From Coriaria nepalensis (lineage: Eukaryota > Streptophyta > Magnoliopsida > Cucurbitales > Coriariaceae), in contig CP114497.1 of the NCBI GenBank assembly GCA_027186245.1, positions 4,719,501-4,783,500 on the forward strand: a stretch of DNA of 64,000 nucleotides, written 5' to 3'. Made by a program: the position numbers and the translations under genes. Positions 12,501-22,930 of this stretch are shown here, piece by piece; position 1 is the stretch's first letter; every line of letters starts with the position of its first letter. The notes beneath the pieces are model-generated. The model saw only the letters and a list, made by a program, of their open reading frames with translations, did not search any database and was not told the DNA's origin.

Positions 12501-15500
12501 ACCAAGCTTTAGGAGATTGCTTAAGTTCATATAGAGCTTTCTTTAACTTGCACACTCTCCTCTTCCCAAGTCTTTCGTCAAATCCAGGTGGTTGGTCCAT
12601 ATATACTTCCTCTTGTAAGTCTCCATTTAAAAATGCATTCTTTACATCAAATTGATGAAGTGGCCAATCGAAGTTGACTGCAAGAGAAAGGAGTATTCTA
12701 ATAGAGTTAATCTTAGCAACAGGAGCAGAAGTTTCTTGGTAGTCAATACCATGAGTTTGAGTAAATCCTGTAGCTACAAGTCTCGCCTTGTATCATTCCA
12801 CACTTCTGTCAACTTTACACTTAACTGTAAACACTTATTTACACTCCACTGTCTTCTTATTCGCGAGCAGATGTGTAACACTCTAAGTGTTATTCTTCCT
12901 AAGAGCATTCATCTCCTCTATCATATTCAATTTCCAATTTGAATCACCTAATGCTTTCTGAATGGTTCTTGGAACAGACAGATTTGAGATCCTAATCACA
13001 AAAGCTCTATGAGTGTTTGACAGGTTTTTCTATGATAAGTATTTGGCTATAGGGTGTTGAGTGCAAGTGCGGGTTCCTTTTCTAAATGCAATAGGAATAT
13101 TAAGGTCATTAGCAAACAAATTATCAGGAGATAGAGAGGGAGTATTCACTTGAGTTATAGGGCCATTACTCGTCGGATTTGATTGGTCATCTGCTAGAGG
13201 AATGGTTGGAGTCGTAGTACTTTTGTGAAACCGTTTTCTAGTATAAATCTGAAGCTCTGGTTCTATTGAAATTACATCTCCCTCGGTCTCTGATACAGTC
13301 ACATTTGGCAAAGTAGCAATAGGAGTACTTTCACTAGTATCCATATTCTCAACTAGTATATCATGAAAATGTTCATCAGAGTTGACTAAGGGCATAGAGA
13401 CAACTTCCCAAAAATTATTTTCACCTATTTGGTTCTCCTCTTAAAACACATTTTTTTGAAAATAGGGTTGTTCCTTAACAAAATTCACATCTATATTTTC
13501 AAAGAATTTTTTTGTGACCAGATCAAAACATTTGTACCCTCTTTTATTTGATGCATAACCCAAGAAGACACATTTTTCAGATTTTGGTTCCAACTTTGAC
13601 CTGAAAGCATTTGGTATATATACATAACAAGTGCAACCGAATACTTTTAAAGGAAGTTCTGCAGTGATTCGGTTTGTGGGAAAGAAAATTTTTAAGATCT
13701 TTAAAGGTGTTTCAAATTTCAAAACTCGAGATGACATTCTATTTATTAGGTAACAAGCAGTTAGTAAAACATTTTCCCAGAGATATTTTGGAATATTCAT
13801 TGAAAACATGATGGCCCTTGTAACTTCTAATAAATGTCTATTTTTCTTTTCAGCAATACCATTTTTTTGTGGAGTGTCACAATAAGTTGATTGATGAATA
13901 ATACCTTTTTATGAAAGAAATGTTCCTAACTATTTGTTAAAGTATTATGTTCCATTATCTGTTTTAAGAATGCCTATCTTTACTTGAAACTGATTTTCAA
14001 TCATTATATAAAAATCTTTGAATATTTGCTCAACTTCAGACTTCTTTTTCATTAAATAGACCCAATATACTCTTGTATGATCATCAATAAAAGTAATAAA
14101 CTATTTTTTTCCCAATAGTGTGTTGACCCCAAACATCACTATGAAACAAGTAAAATGGTCTTGAACTAGAATATAATTTTATTGGAAAAGAAAAATGATG
14201 GTCTTTAGCCAAATGGCAAGCTTCACAATGCACTTCTGAGTGTTTAACTCTTTTAAACACTGTAGGAAATACATGTTTTAAATATGAAAAATTAGGGTGT
14301 CCTAATCTCTTATGCCATAGTATGATCTAATCAGGTCCTCAAGATGACATTCTATTTATTAGGTAACAGGCAGTTAGTAAATCATTTCCCCATAGATATT
14401 TTGAAACATTCATTGAAAACATGATGGCCCTTGTAACTTCTAATAAATGTCTATTTTTCTTTTCAGTAATACCATTTTTTGTAGAGTGTCACGATAAGTT
14501 GATTGATGAATAATACCTTTTTCTGAAAGAAATGTTCCTAACTGTTTGTTAAAGTATTATGTTCCATTATCTGTTCTAAGAATGCCTATCTTTACTTGAA
14601 ATTGATTTTCAATCATTATATAAAAATCTTTGAATATTTGCTCAACTTCAGACTTCTTTTCCATTAAATAGACCCAATATACTTTTGTATGATCATCAAT
14701 AAAAGTAATAAACCATTTTTTTTCCCGATAGTGTGTTGACCCCAAACATCACTATGAAACAAGTAAAATGGTCTTGAACTAGAATATAATTTTATTGGAA
14801 AAGAAATATAATGGTCTTTAGCCAAATGGCAAGCTTCACAAAGCAATTCTGAGTGTTTAACTCCTTTAAAAGTGTAGGAAATACATGTTTAAATATGAAA
14901 AACTAGGGTGTCCTAATTTCTTATGCCATAGTATGATCTGATCAGAGACAAAGGTTAAGCTAGTACTACCTAATCCTTGAGTTTGATTAGTCCCAAAAAC
15001 TATTTCATCAATGTAGTATAGTTTGTTTCTTCCTTTAGCAGTTCCAATCATCTTCTCCGAGCTCTGGTCCTGAAACACACAAGTGAGAGGGGAAAAAGAA
15101 TTGAACAATTAGAGTCCTTTGACAGTTTGCTAACAGACAGAAGATTACAGACAAGTTTTGGGACATGTAAGACTGATTTAAAGGTTAGGTTTTTAGAAAT
15201 TTTAATGTTTCCTTTTCCTGCAATGGGTGAGAAACTACCATAAGCTATTATGATTTTTTCTATACCAGAACATAGATAATATGAGTTAAAGAATTTTGAA
15301 CAACTTGTCATATGATCGGAAGCTCCTGAATCAATAATCTAAGGACTAGTTTCTCTTAGAGCCGAGAGTGCTAGAATATCTACATGTTTGTGCCATAGAA
15401 CCAGTAAGAGCATTAGGTGACGAATAGGATTTTAGTAGTTTTAGAAGGTAATCTAACTGCTCTTTACCAAACATAGATGACTCGACCTCATTTGTTGTAG

Positions 15501-18500
15501 GAACATTCCTATCACCTTGTTTATCTGCCTACCGTATGATGGTCTTCCATGCAACTTGTAGCAGTTTTCTCTCGTATGACGTGTCTTTCCACAATAGTCA
15601 CAGTGTAGATTATTCTTGTCTCCCGTAGGCTAGTTTTTGTAGGTTCTTCTGCTAGCTTGAGCTTCAGGTGTGGCTAAAGCTGACCCTTCCATACTTTTAG
15701 TCAAATCTTCAACCTTCTTTCCTAGCATTACATGTCTCCTACTTTCTTCTCTTCGTATCTCTATAAAGACTTCCCTGATTAAAGGTATGGGATTCCTACC
15801 AATTATTCGACCACAAACCTCATCGAATTCAACATTTAGACCTGCAAGAAACTTGAAGATTCGGCCTGTATCCACCATCTTCTGGTATTGATTGCAGTCC
15901 TTAGGTGACTTCCACTCATAGTCGTTGAACAAGTCTAGGTCCTGCCAAATTCTTTTAAGAGTGTTAAAATACTTAGTTACAGAATTCTCACCTTGGCGAA
16001 TTTCCCTCAATCTTAGGGTTAATTCATATACTTGAGACTGGTTCCCTAGATCAGAGTACATTATCGAGGCGTTATCCCATAGTTCCTTAGCAGTGGGATA
16101 ACAGAGGTAGTTTGCACCTACCTCCTCTGTCATGGGGTTGACCATGTCATTACCATTGAGTTTTCTGCATCTCAAGTGGTATAGGTTGGATCATGCAAGT
16201 TTGGTTTCTTTGTTTCTCCCATGATGTAGCCAATTTTTCCTCTTCCCCTAATATACATTTAGACAAACTATGACCATCTCAGAGAGTTATCTCCATCCAG
16301 TCAAATTTGGTGATCTGAATGGGTGTGTTTTCTGATGAGTGTTGGACAGTTTGAAATTCGGGCTTAGGGGACTGATCGAAGGTGACTTCAGACATCTTCT
16401 ACGGTGGCAGCAAAGAAAAAAAAACTGTTTTTAACCTAGAGTTTTAGAATCTGGCTCTGATACTATAAAAACAGAGACTTTAAGGTATGAAAACATTCAA
16501 CTCTATTATTTATGTGCAGTATCATATATACTTATAGAATTTCTAGGATGCAAAATAGGAAAGTATCTATCTAGGAAAGTTAATCTAATCTAGGAAAGTA
16601 ATCTGTCTAATAAAAGACAGATCCCTATACTTACCATTCTATTCCGCTAATTTCTCTATCTATCTAAATATAGAGATACTCAAATATGGTACATAATCAT
16701 AGGCTAATTCCTAGAGTTACAATAAGACTTTCAACATAATTATTTTGAATAATACTAGGTCAGATATATTGGAATTTGATCTGAACATTTCTCGATAATG
16801 TGAAATATCTAAATCCAACTGTGTCAGTCGGATATTTTGGATCCGGATCGGTTTGCACATGCCTAGTGCAACACTAAGGGTGGAGTGATGCTACATTTTC
16901 CTTTGGGGGTTTGGGGAAATTGATGGAGGGGATAACAATCAACAAGGCTGAAGTTAGAGTACTTTTATTTCCCATTAGGGTCTCGACAGGTGCCTATTGG
17001 TTTGTTCCTCATGACTATGATGGGCTTAATTAATAGCACAAGTTGTTCTCAAAAAATTCCTCTCTATGTAAATAACTCTTTGGAATAGCTCTAATTTTCT
17101 CCCGAGCCCTACTTTAAGGTAATATATATGTAAACAGCTCTTGGAAGAATTGCATGAAAAGCAAAAGCAAGAAGTGATAATGCAAGAAGAATTGGAAGGC
17201 TTGAATGAATCCTTGAAATGTGAGAAGCAGAGCTTGGGAGAATTGAAGCATGATCTTAATCGGCTTAGGACATTGTGCGATGAAAAAGATAAGGCACTTC
17301 AGGTCAGTCTCGAGCATTACTAAATTTTCCTTCTTGTTTCTTTGTGTAGTTTCCTTATATCTATTGACATTTCGTAGGATGCATTGGTGGAGAAAAAAGG
17401 AATGGAAGTCAGATTGGCCAAGATGAGTAATCTAGTGTTGGAAAACAATATGAATAAGGATTTGGTTGGAACAAATAATCAGGTAACAATTAATCCTATT
17501 TTAATCAATGCTATCAATATCAAGTGTCTGTAATAACATTTTCATTTTAATGGTGATCCTTAATAATCTACCATGCTGGTTATAGGTATTAAAAAAGCTT
17601 CAGGATGAATTAAAACTTCGTAGTGATGAGTTACATGCAGCTGAAGACACTATACAAAGATTGGCAAATGAAAAGCTGACATTGGAACAAAGTATTTTTG
17701 GACTGGAAAAGAAAAAAGTTGAGGAGGTAGACTACAGTAAAACTTGAACTTGCTTTCACCATTTCAGACTCTCCAAATGTGTCTCATGGGATAGAAATTC
17801 ATATCTTTGTTGGTTCTTAACATGTAGATGGACTACCTTCAGAGGAACTTTGAGCTAGAACGCAAAGTCTTAAAGCTTAGGGTGTCAGAACTTGAGAAGA
17901 AACTTGAAGGGGTTATTCAAGAGATAGCTGTTTCTGAGTCGACTCTTGCAAACAGGAACTCTGATTTGGCTGCATTACAAAATAGCCTCAAGGAATTAGA
18001 AGACCTGAGAGAAATGAAAGAGGTATGGTCTTGTATTCACTATTCACTTTGACAGGTTCACAGTTCTTTTGGGATCCATAATGAAAAATGTCTTTGCTTA
18101 TAAGCTACTTTCCTCAGGATATTGATAGAAAGAATGAGCAAACTGCTGCCATTCTGAAGATGCAAGGGGCTCAACTAGCTGAGTTGGAAGTGCTTTATAA
18201 GGAAGAACAAGTTTTAAGGAAACGATATTTCAACACTATAGAAGGTTTATTTATTTATTTTGTTCTTCTGATTGTTTTAATATATTTTTATGTACATGGA
18301 TTTTGTACTGCAATGTAATACCGGTACTTGAGTTTTCAAAAGAATCTTAACTTTTTTCGAGAAACTCACAGATTACTGGTTCTTTGGTCCAATTCAGACA
18401 TGAAAGGAAAGATTAGAGTTTATTGTCGGCTTAGACCTCTAAATGAAAAGGAGCTTATTGAAAAGGAAGGAAATATGCTTTCAAGTCTAGATGAGTTCAC

Positions 18501-20431
18501 AGTTGAACATCCATGGAAAGATGATAAATCTAAGCAACATATATATGATCGTGTATTTGATGGCACTGCCTCACAGGAAGATGTTTTTGAGGATACCCAG
18601 GCAAGTGTAATCATGTGTTTTTAGGTATATGAATAAGAGATGTAGCTTTTTTGACTCGGTTGAAATTTTTGTATGTAGTCCTTATTAAATAATCGTGTCC
18701 TCTTTTTTATAATCATCATGCAGTATTTAGTGCAGTCAGCTGTTGATGGATATAATGTTTGCATCTTTGCTTATGGTCAAACTGGTTCTGGAAAGACATT
18801 TACTATTTATGGATCTCAGGACAATCCTGGTCTTACACCACGGGCTACTACTGAACTTTTCAAAATTTTAAAGAGAGATAGTAACAAATTCTCATTCTCA
18901 TTGAAGGTAAATATGTTGTAGATCGAGTTTAATTACCTCAACACTTTTTTATTCTCTTTTTGTTTTAATGTTTGAAAATTATAATTTAGTATTATATTTT
19001 CTCTTAAGCAAGAAGATTTCTGTTAACATTTCATTATAATTATCAGTATTATAGCATTGTTGCAGATATACATCTATTTTCCTTTTATTACGCCTTTGCC
19101 ATGGATAATATGTTGATGCAGGCCTACATGGTGGAGCTGTATCAAGACACGCTTGTTGATCTTCTATTACCTAAGAATGGAAAACGCTTAAAATTGGATA
19201 TAAAAAAGGATGCAAAGGTAAATACATATGGCGAAAATTAAATTAGCCCCAATTTTCACTGTCTGATATTTTTGCGTCTAGATTTTGCTTGGATAATGTT
19301 TATTAATTATTCGGTGATTTCAGGGAATGGTATCAGTAGAAAATGTAACAGTGGCATCCATCTCAACTTTGGAGGAGTTAAAACTCATTATTCGTAGAGG
19401 ATCTGAGCAAAGACATACATCTGGAACTCAAATGAATGAACAAAGTTCAAGATCTCATTTGACCCTTTCAGTAATAATTGAGAGCACTAACCTTCAAACT
19501 CAGTCTGTTGCAAGGGGAAAGGTACAATAATTTTCATGTTTAAAAAGACCATAATTATGTGTCTAGTTGGCTGGTTGCTTTAGATGCTAGAAAGTCTTTA
19601 TTAATGGTATCGTGGAGGTTGTTTAAAAACACCATACAATCTCAGCATTTTTAGAGATTGTTTCAGTGGTATTTATTTCATTCATGATAGATTAGTTTTA
19701 TTACCTATTGTGCAGTTGAGTTTTGTGGACCTTGCTGGCTCAGAAAGAGTAAAAAAGTCGGGTTCTGCGGGTAGTCAACTTAAGGAAGCACAAAGCATAA
19801 ACAAGTCACTTTCAGCACTTGGGGATGTTATCAGCGCATTGTCATCAGGCAGCCAACATATTCCTTACAGGAATCACAAGCTAACAATGCTAATGAGTGA
19901 TTCCCTTGGTGGTAATGCAAAAACGCTTATGTTTGTTAATGTATCTCCTGCAGAATCCAATTTGGATGAAACATATAATTCACTCACGTAAGTCCTCTCT
20001 CATATTCTGTATTCACGGTTTTGCTTCTTGATAAACTTGTGAGGAGCAATTGAGTGGGTTACAAGTATGGGGTCATAATATTATTACATCTAGGGACTGT
20101 GGTGCAGGGATCTCTAAATAGTTGATTTGAAAGTCTGTAAAGCTGGAATACCAGTTAGTGTGAAAATTGATCTTGCTAAGTTATTTGGAATGGATTTGAA
20201 ACTTCATTTTCTAATAGGGCGATCCTTTGTCAATCCAGGTATGCATCAAGGGTTCGATCAATCGTTAATGATCCGAGCAAAAATGTCTCATCAAAGGAAG
20301 TAGCGCGTCTGAAAAAGTTGGTTGCCTATTGGAAGGAGCAGGCAGGTAAGAGGGGGTATGATGATGATTTGGAGGAAATTCAAGAAGAGCGACCCACAAG
20401 AGACAAGCCTGATGGCCGCCATTCCATGTAG
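3562..20431 (+). CDS. KCBP: Kinesin-like calmodulin-binding protein (KCBP/ZWICHEL type)
   Basis: Minus-end-directed kinesin-14 with a MyTH4-FERM tail, found in plants. It binds microtubules, actin and calmodulin and acts in trichome branching, cell division and cytoskeletal order (family knowledge). Coding exons read from the sequence: 3562-3707, 5644-5716, 5836-5967, 6044-6282, 6410-6737, 7566-7665, 7748-7929, 8150-8265, 8441-8543, 8848-9000, 9116-9262, 9362-9562, 17138-17302, 17378-17482, 17586-17726, 17828-18022, 18118-18244, 18398-18600, 18724-18906, 19122-19217, 19324-19521, 19716-19987, 20239-20431 (stop TAG). They total 3798 nt, about 1265 residues, close to the Arabidopsis protein (about 1260). 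Order: MyTH4 (about 115-275), FERM (about 300-590), coiled coil (about 640-880), motor (about 886-1215) with P-loop GQTGSGKT at 970-977, switch I NEQSSRSH at 1083-1090 and switch II DLAGSER at 1116-1122, then the C-terminal calmodulin-binding segment ([14 protein letters not shown]). All phases match. Intron 18 is GC-AG. Intron 12 (9563-17137) holds a Copia element. Confidence 0.97.
3708..5643 (+). other. KCBP intron 1 (1.9 kb), nothing else recognised
   Basis: It begins GTGAGT after codon position 2 and ends TTGCAG. No ORF of note, no LTR and no LINE tail was recognised. The frame across it joins the serine/glycine-rich N-terminus to the segment [15 protein letters not shown], which is strongly conserved in KCBP proteins. 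Confidence 0.8.
9752..10499. repeat. 748-bp direct tandem repeat, copy 1
   Basis: Copy 1 starts at AGCAAATAGGTATTTACC and is followed immediately by a near-perfect second copy starting at 10500. The unit contains a GA microsatellite (about 10424-10442) and, on the minus strand, a proline-rich ORF. Its last part (from about 10468) is the TAATT target site plus the first bases of the Copia LTR that sits after copy 2. The duplication therefore copied the junction of an element already in place. Confidence 0.93.
9779..10150 (-). pseudogene. proline-rich ORF in tandem unit, copy 1
   Basis: The ORF encodes 123 codons, beginning [15 protein letters not shown] and continuing with long proline and serine runs before losing any protein-like pattern. 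The first half resembles the extracellular proline-rich start of PERK/extensin-like proteins in composition only. It lies inside an intron, antisense to KCBP, with no kinase domain following. I read it as a captured or decayed 5' gene fragment, or as low-complexity sequence, rather than a working gene. Confidence 0.35.
10500..11248. repeat. 748-bp direct tandem repeat, copy 2
   Basis: This copy is almost identical to copy 1; by eye the main difference is one extra T in an A/T run near 10972. It runs straight into the rest of the Copia left LTR, whereas copy 1 stops about 30 bp into the LTR. The high identity points to a recent duplication, more recent than the divergence seen between the two Copia LTRs. 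Confidence 0.93.
10527..10898 (-). pseudogene. proline-rich ORF in tandem unit, copy 2
   Basis: Its 123-codon translation is identical to the ORF in copy 1 at 9779-10150. The identity reflects recent duplication and is not evidence of selection on the protein. A second frame (10265-10594) bridges the two copies and is an artefact of the junction. Confidence 0.35.
11220..11477 (-). repeat. Copia 1 3' LTR (left)
   Basis: It is 258 bp. On the + strand it begins TAAAAGCAGAG and ends CTTTCAACA, so on the element strand it starts TGTTGAAAG. It lacks about 15 bp present near the end of the right LTR (around 16705-16720). Its first bases are also found at the end of tandem copy 1. Confidence 0.93.
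11478..11490 (-). other. Copia 1 polypurine tract
   Basis: On the minus strand the sequence AACTTGAGGGAGAG runs directly into the TGTTG start of the 3' LTR. This is the usual place for the plus-strand primer of reverse transcription. Confidence 0.8.
11485..12147 (-). pseudogene. Copia 1 RNase H region (deleted)
   Basis: The upstream part (12147-11758) reads as the end of the reverse transcriptase and start of RNase H, with YTDVDWAGN and the segment [16 protein letters not shown]. The downstream part (11757-11485) has [15 protein letters not shown] and the tail DILTKGLPK. Between them, comparison with the second Copia in this window shows about 25 residues missing right after the ARSS motif, including the acidic AEAE stretch, and a stop codon is present. 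The enzyme would be inactive. Confidence 0.85.
12150..13395 (-). pseudogene. Copia 1 reverse transcriptase region
   Basis: The minus strand encodes the copia RT with stops and frame changes. The acidic linker before RT lies at 13395-13030 and ends with the [14 protein letters not shown] motif that precedes the RT fold. The catalytic VYVDD followed by IVMTGDD is readable around 12355-12395. The typical segment on recoding a lysine-rich substrate loop is broken by stops. Confidence 0.85.
13731..14336. repeat. Copia 1 integrase tandem repeat, copy A
   Basis: The + strand ATGACATTCTATTTATTAGG at 13731 recurs at 14344, and the similarity runs about 600 bp to TATGATCTAATCAGG. The offset is 613 bp. 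Copy A joins the intact C-terminal integrase segment. Confidence 0.88.
14344..14945. repeat. Copia 1 integrase tandem repeat, copy B
   Basis: Second copy of the 0.61-kb segment, continuing into the pre-integrase zinc motif. It keeps the better reading frames (14557-14846). Differences from copy A include several substitutions and single-base indels, so the duplication is older than the KCBP-intron 748-bp duplication. Confidence 0.85.
15048..15630 (-). pseudogene. Copia 1 zinc knuckle and protease region
   Basis: Near 15560-15605 (minus) the knuckle reads [14 protein letters not shown], the CX2CX4HX4C pattern of copia gag. Near 15310-15335 the protease active site IDSGASDHM is intact. A TAG stop separates the gag frame from the knuckle, and another stop lies just before the protease motif. 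The protease continues as [17 protein letters not shown] (about 15130-15190). Confidence 0.85.
15630..16395 (-). pseudogene. Copia 1 gag (capsid) region
   Basis: The likely start ATG is at 16395-16393 (minus), just after the primer site. The open part at 16175-15630 reads as a copia gag domain (UBN2 type): [26 protein letters not shown] and [19 protein letters not shown] stop near 16270 and the TAG at its end break it. The normal role is to form the virus-like particle. Confidence 0.85.
16451..16465 (-). other. Copia 1 primer binding site
   Basis: On the minus strand TAGTATCAGAGCCAG follows the 5' LTR directly. It matches the 3' end complement of plant initiator-Met tRNA (TGGTATCAGAGC) except near its first bases. 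Confidence 0.8.
16466..16736 (-). repeat. Copia 1 5' LTR (right)
   Basis: It is 271 bp and ends on the + strand with CTTTCAACA followed by the target duplication TAATT. It is similar to the left LTR along its whole length, with scattered substitutions and a 15-bp extra segment near its right end. Confidence 0.93.
18601..18723 (+). other. KCBP intron 18 with GC-AG borders
   Basis: The exon ends GATACCCAG and the next bases are GCAAGT, so the 5' splice site is GC instead of GT, in an otherwise ideal consensus. The acceptor is CATGCAG. No GT nearby would keep the frame, and the joined protein reads [18 protein letters not shown], as in other KCBPs. The next exon carries the P-loop. Confidence 0.9.
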
Positions 20432-21246
20432 ACTTGGATGACTCTCGGGTAGTTACTATGATTTGCTGAATAGATGTTATTCGACCTTGTATTGTATTGT
20501 ATGGAGGACCCTAATTACCATAGGGCAGTAAGTTGTATACTCCGAGTGGTTTGTATATATTAAATTGTCCCTCATCCATGATTTTATGATTCATTTCTTA
20601 CGTGGCTCGAAATTTAAATGCACCCGTGATAAATATCAGCAACTGTGAAACTAAAATGTGTGGTAGCGTTGACTTCATTATTCATCATTATTCATATATG
20701 AAAAGCTGGTTCAAGCTTTTCTCTCGAGTGTTGGATCACCTAGCTTAGATGCATCCTTTCTCCTTACCCCTCCCTATTTAACCTGATACGCTGTTCTGTT
20801 CATTTTTAAGTAATAATTAGTCTACTTGGATTAGGGTTGACTGCATGGTTCGATCCATTCGATATCGGCATTAACTGCTTGTTAAATTAGTATTAATTTT
20901 TTCCCTAGAGCAGTTGGAATGGTGCTAGTTGTCCGAATATTCTGAAAGATTCTCTTGGGATTTATATCGACTGTCATTGATTTGACTTTGTATTTATCTA
21001 GACTAAGATCTGACTGAGATTTGGCTTGATTACATAGTAAAGCCCGAGTCATAGATTTGGGTAAGAGCATGCAAGTCTTTAGTCCAACCTTCTATATATT
21101 ATTGATTTGACTCTATCCTCATCCAATTCTAACTTGAGACTTAAGTCTGACTCGAGCTTGTTTTGTCCATTAGTTCAAGTGAAGGGTTGGTGTGAGGCCC
21201 ATGGCTCTTGGGCTAAGACATCCTTTGCATTTTTATAATTTAGCTT

Positions 21247-21281
<35 letters not shown>

Positions 21282-21600
21282 GGTAGAATGCTGACAAACA
21301 AAACTAATTTCAGTTTTTTTCCCCTCACATAATTGAACTTATAGGAATAAAATGATGAACATGAAATTGAAATAAGAATATATATAAAAAAACTTGTAAA
21401 TCAAGATAATATTTAGTTTTTATATGTCTAACTCCATTAGCAATGGCATATTTTTGTTACACGATTATATTATCTATATCTATAAAAATATTTTCAAGAG
21501 TACATTACTATTTATTGGCTTTAAGCCTAGTTTGAAAATTAATAAATGAGATAATCAAACTTATTTTTTTGAAAATTAAATTTTCTCAATCTAAGTTGGT
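20432..21600 (+). other. KCBP 3' flank; AT microsatellite
   Basis: The 3' UTR of KCBP probably lies in the first few hundred bases, with T-rich and TATATTAAAT stretches near 20556. A perfect AT dinucleotide run of about 28 bp lies near 21248-21277. No gene was recognised. Confidence 0.5.
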
Positions 21601-22930
21601 TTTAAGATATAGTAAAAAAAACTTTTCTAAAAAATAAGACTATTGCACAAAGGGGAAAGGCTCTGTCAAAAAAACTTCCCGCCTTGAAGAGGAAGAAATA
21701 GAACCAACAACAAAGCCAACAACAACTAAAGGAAAAAAAAACAACAGAACAATAAATAAAAAATAAAATAAAACAAAACAAAATAGATAAACCCAAAGAA
21801 AAAAAAGCTCAGGTAAGTCACAAGGCCTAGGACTAGAAGGGTTGATTTGTGCTGGCACAACATGGCTCGGCCCGGCCTGGCATGGAATGGGCACTACACG
21901 GGTTGGCCCGTGCAAAAAAGGAAGATACAGGTATAGTAATGGGCCATAAAACCTGTCTTCCGTGCTATGCTGGCTGTGACCCCATTTTGACCTATGGACC
22001 TAAAAAAACAAACCCAGCCTACTTAGAGGACCAAAAGAAGAAAAAATAAAAGTTAGGAACTAAACTTAACACAAAGTCCAAAGACAAAGCAAAAATAGAA
22101 GAGGAAAACACAACCAATTTAACCCACCCCCTTAACCTCCCCTCTCTTAAGTAAACAAGAAAGAACGAGCACATCAATTTAACAGTACTGGAGAAGAAAC
22201 AGAGCATACAGCCAATGACAAAATTGGAGATGAGTGGAGCTACAACAGGTTCAAAGGAATTCAATTGATCTTCTACTGAAACCTTTGTAAAGATCAAATT
22301 ATTTTCAGCCATAACCTCAAAATCAAAATATCCTCCCTTAAAAGTTCCATATTTTTCCAGAACTAGGGAGAAAGGGGAAGGAGAGAAAGAAACCCAATCT
22401 TGTACAATGCACATCCCCTGATTGGAACTAGACGCCACCCAATTAGCAACACCATTTGATGATCTCTTAATTAAAGACTAGCTTTAAATCCTCAAGGATG
22501 AATAAAAGATCCCGGACTCCAGAGATAATTAAATCAACAGAACAATCCGACTTCAAGCCACCATTTTATAGTTCTTTTGAATATATCTTAAGAAAAAAAT
22601 ATGAGTAAACGAACGTCCTCAAACACGGAGTAGAAGCGCTATTTCAAAAATTAGTAGTCCAAGTTTTCTATTTCAACAATCCAAGAATCTAGAGTCATGC
22701 TTTTGATGAACGATTCATCAAACTAGAAATTTGGTTCATAACTAGTATAAGAAACATCTACTAGAAGTAAAGAGAAGATGAGAAGGTAAGAATGAGTTTA
22801 TAACTAGCCCTTTCTCCTTCACCGTAAACACCACCATCGATTCTTCATCATTTCTAAGAGCCGTCACCCAACCTCTATTCTTAATTCACACGAATAAGGT
22901 ATTTCGGTTTAATTTCTAAATGTCATTCTT
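21600..22930. other. unassigned stretch with minus-strand ORFs
   Basis: Three overlapping minus-strand ORFs occur (21602-21796, 21640-21915, 22019-22438). The longest, 139 codons, is rich in F, L and S and has no motif I know. A GC-richer patch at 21850-21920 stands out from its surroundings. It may be a LINE or other repeat remnant, but nothing proves it. Confidence 0.3.

Larger units (their letters stand above)
13441..15108 (-). pseudogene. Copia 1 integrase region with internal duplication
   Basis: On the minus strand the pre-integrase zinc motif ([15 protein letters not shown]) lies near 14960-15000. The catalytic core shows FHSDVWG and ILRTDNGT, and the C-terminal part [13 protein letters not shown] through [15 protein letters not shown] lies at 13809-13441. 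About 0.61 kb of the core is present twice in tandem (13731-14336 and 14344-14945), which breaks the polyprotein. The two copies differ by a few percent. Confidence 0.88.
11220..16736 (-). mobile_element. Ty1/copia LTR retrotransposon in KCBP intron 12
   Basis: It is 5517 bp, inserted antisense to the host gene. Left LTR 11220-11477, right LTR 16466-16736, 5-bp target duplication TAATT at 11215-11219 and 16737-16741. On the minus strand the order is 5' LTR, primer site (GTATCAGAGCC, initiator-Met type with a mismatch near its start), gag, zinc knuckle, protease, integrase, reverse transcriptase, RNase H, polypurine tract (TTGAGGGAGAG), 3' LTR. This order (integrase before RT) defines copia. 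Coding frames carry stops and shifts, an integrase-region duplication and a deletion in RNase H, so it cannot move by itself. The LTRs differ at roughly 15-20 sites plus short indels by eye, so it is an old insertion. Confidence 0.96.
9563..17137 (+). other. KCBP intron 12, 7.6 kb, invaded by repeats
   Basis: The donor GTAAAC follows a codon-complete exon and the acceptor is TAAACAG; both flanking exons are in phase 0. The intron separates the FERM domain from the coiled coil. It contains a tandem duplication (9752-11248) and a full-length antisense Copia element (11220-16736). Outside these insertions only about 0.6 kb remains, so the ancestral intron was probably short. Confidence 0.9.

Noticed and set aside
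21248..21277. AT dinucleotide run as a regulatory element
   Set aside because: Plain microsatellite; nothing near it supports a function.
22019..22438. 139-codon minus-strand ORF as a gene
   Set aside because: No recognisable domain, F/L-rich translation, no splice partners, and it overlaps other minus-strand frames in a repeat-like stretch.
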